NCBI GenBank assembly: GCA_031372145.1 | Contig: JANMKR010000169.1 | Coordinates: 1-12,472 of the forward strand | Length of the DNA: 12,472 nt | Direction of reading: 5' to 3' | Source: CALMEC01 sp031372145 | Lineage (GTDB): Bacteria; Actinomycetota; Thermoleophilia; Miltoncostaeales; Miltoncostaeaceae | Part shown: positions 12,390 to 12,472 of the stretch, one piece after another | How the letters are laid out: each line of letters opens with the position of its first letter | How positions within the stretch are numbered: position 1 is the stretch's first letter | The notes under the pieces: model-generated | What the model was told of the DNA's origin: nothing | Database searches by the model: none | Seen by the model: the letters and a program-made list of their open reading frames with translations, nothing else | Translations under genes and position numbers: made by a program

Positions 12390-12472
12390 ATGTCACGCAC
12401 CAACATCAACATTGACGACGCAGCGTGCGCGGCGGTCATGGAGCGCTACGACCTGCACTCCAAACGCGACGC
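12390..12472 (+). CDS. vapB: VapB-like type II antitoxin, N-terminus only
   Basis: The first 27 codons read MSRTNINIDDAACAAVMERY then DLHSKRD, and the gene runs off the window. This is the start of the VapB/DUF2191 ribbon-helix-helix type, where R-T-N-I-x-I-D-D is the DNA-contacting strand and M-x-R-Y-x-L-x-(T/S)-K-R starts the second helix. A VapC PIN-domain ribonuclease gene would be expected just beyond 12472. The antitoxin would neutralise that toxin and repress its own promoter. Confidence 0.85.
   Translation, partial: MSRTNINIDDAACAAVMERYDLHSKRD

Overview
The window is GC-rich, with tightly packed genes, GTG starts, TAnnnT-type -10 boxes placed 6-7 bases before start codons, a PadR/HAAS pair and an actinobacterial-style VapB start. 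Together these suggest the chromosome of a free-living actinomycete-like bacterium (Actinomycetota). I cannot place it further from sequence alone. No rRNA, tRNA, CRISPR array, transposase or phage gene is visible.

Layout. Bases 1-186 hold the edge of a gene that can be read on either strand. Bases 496-2805 are a three-gene operon: an ABC ATPase, an ABC-2 type permease, and a small signal-peptide/Ig-like/C-terminal-anchor protein, joined by a 1-base gap and an ATGA overlap. Bases 2930-4207 encode an unusual single-chain fusion of a GNAT acetyltransferase and an SRH-type AAA+ ATPase. A convergent lipoprotein gene (4300-4824, minus) follows. A small predicted alpha/beta-barrel protein (5147-5410) ends inside a 165-base, roughly 62-pair imperfect palindrome (5409-5573). 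Next comes a 767-residue secreted protein (5714-8017) with a Het-C/zinc-phospholipase-C-like head, a C2-like domain that seems to carry an inserted PLAT domain, and a CARDB tail.

Bases 8081-10075 carry three minus-strand genes: a SnoaL-like protein, an exported M15/LAS-type metallopeptidase and a small alpha/beta-barrel protein. Bases 10261-11182 are a PadR repressor plus HAAS-type membrane protein operon, with a probable leaderless promoter covered by a perfect dyad. A TetR repressor (11224-11904, minus) is divergent from another small alpha/beta-barrel gene (11969-12259). A perfect 13-bp hairpin precedes the start of a VapB-like antitoxin gene that runs off the end.

Functionally the region is a mosaic of envelope and secreted functions (ABC exporter, lipoprotein, phospholipase-like protein, peptidoglycan peptidase) and small ligand-responsive regulatory units (PadR/HAAS, TetR/barrel protein, VapB). 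The items most worth a second look are the long hairpin at 5409-5573, the nested-domain Het-C-like protein after it, and the GNAT-AAA+ fusion.
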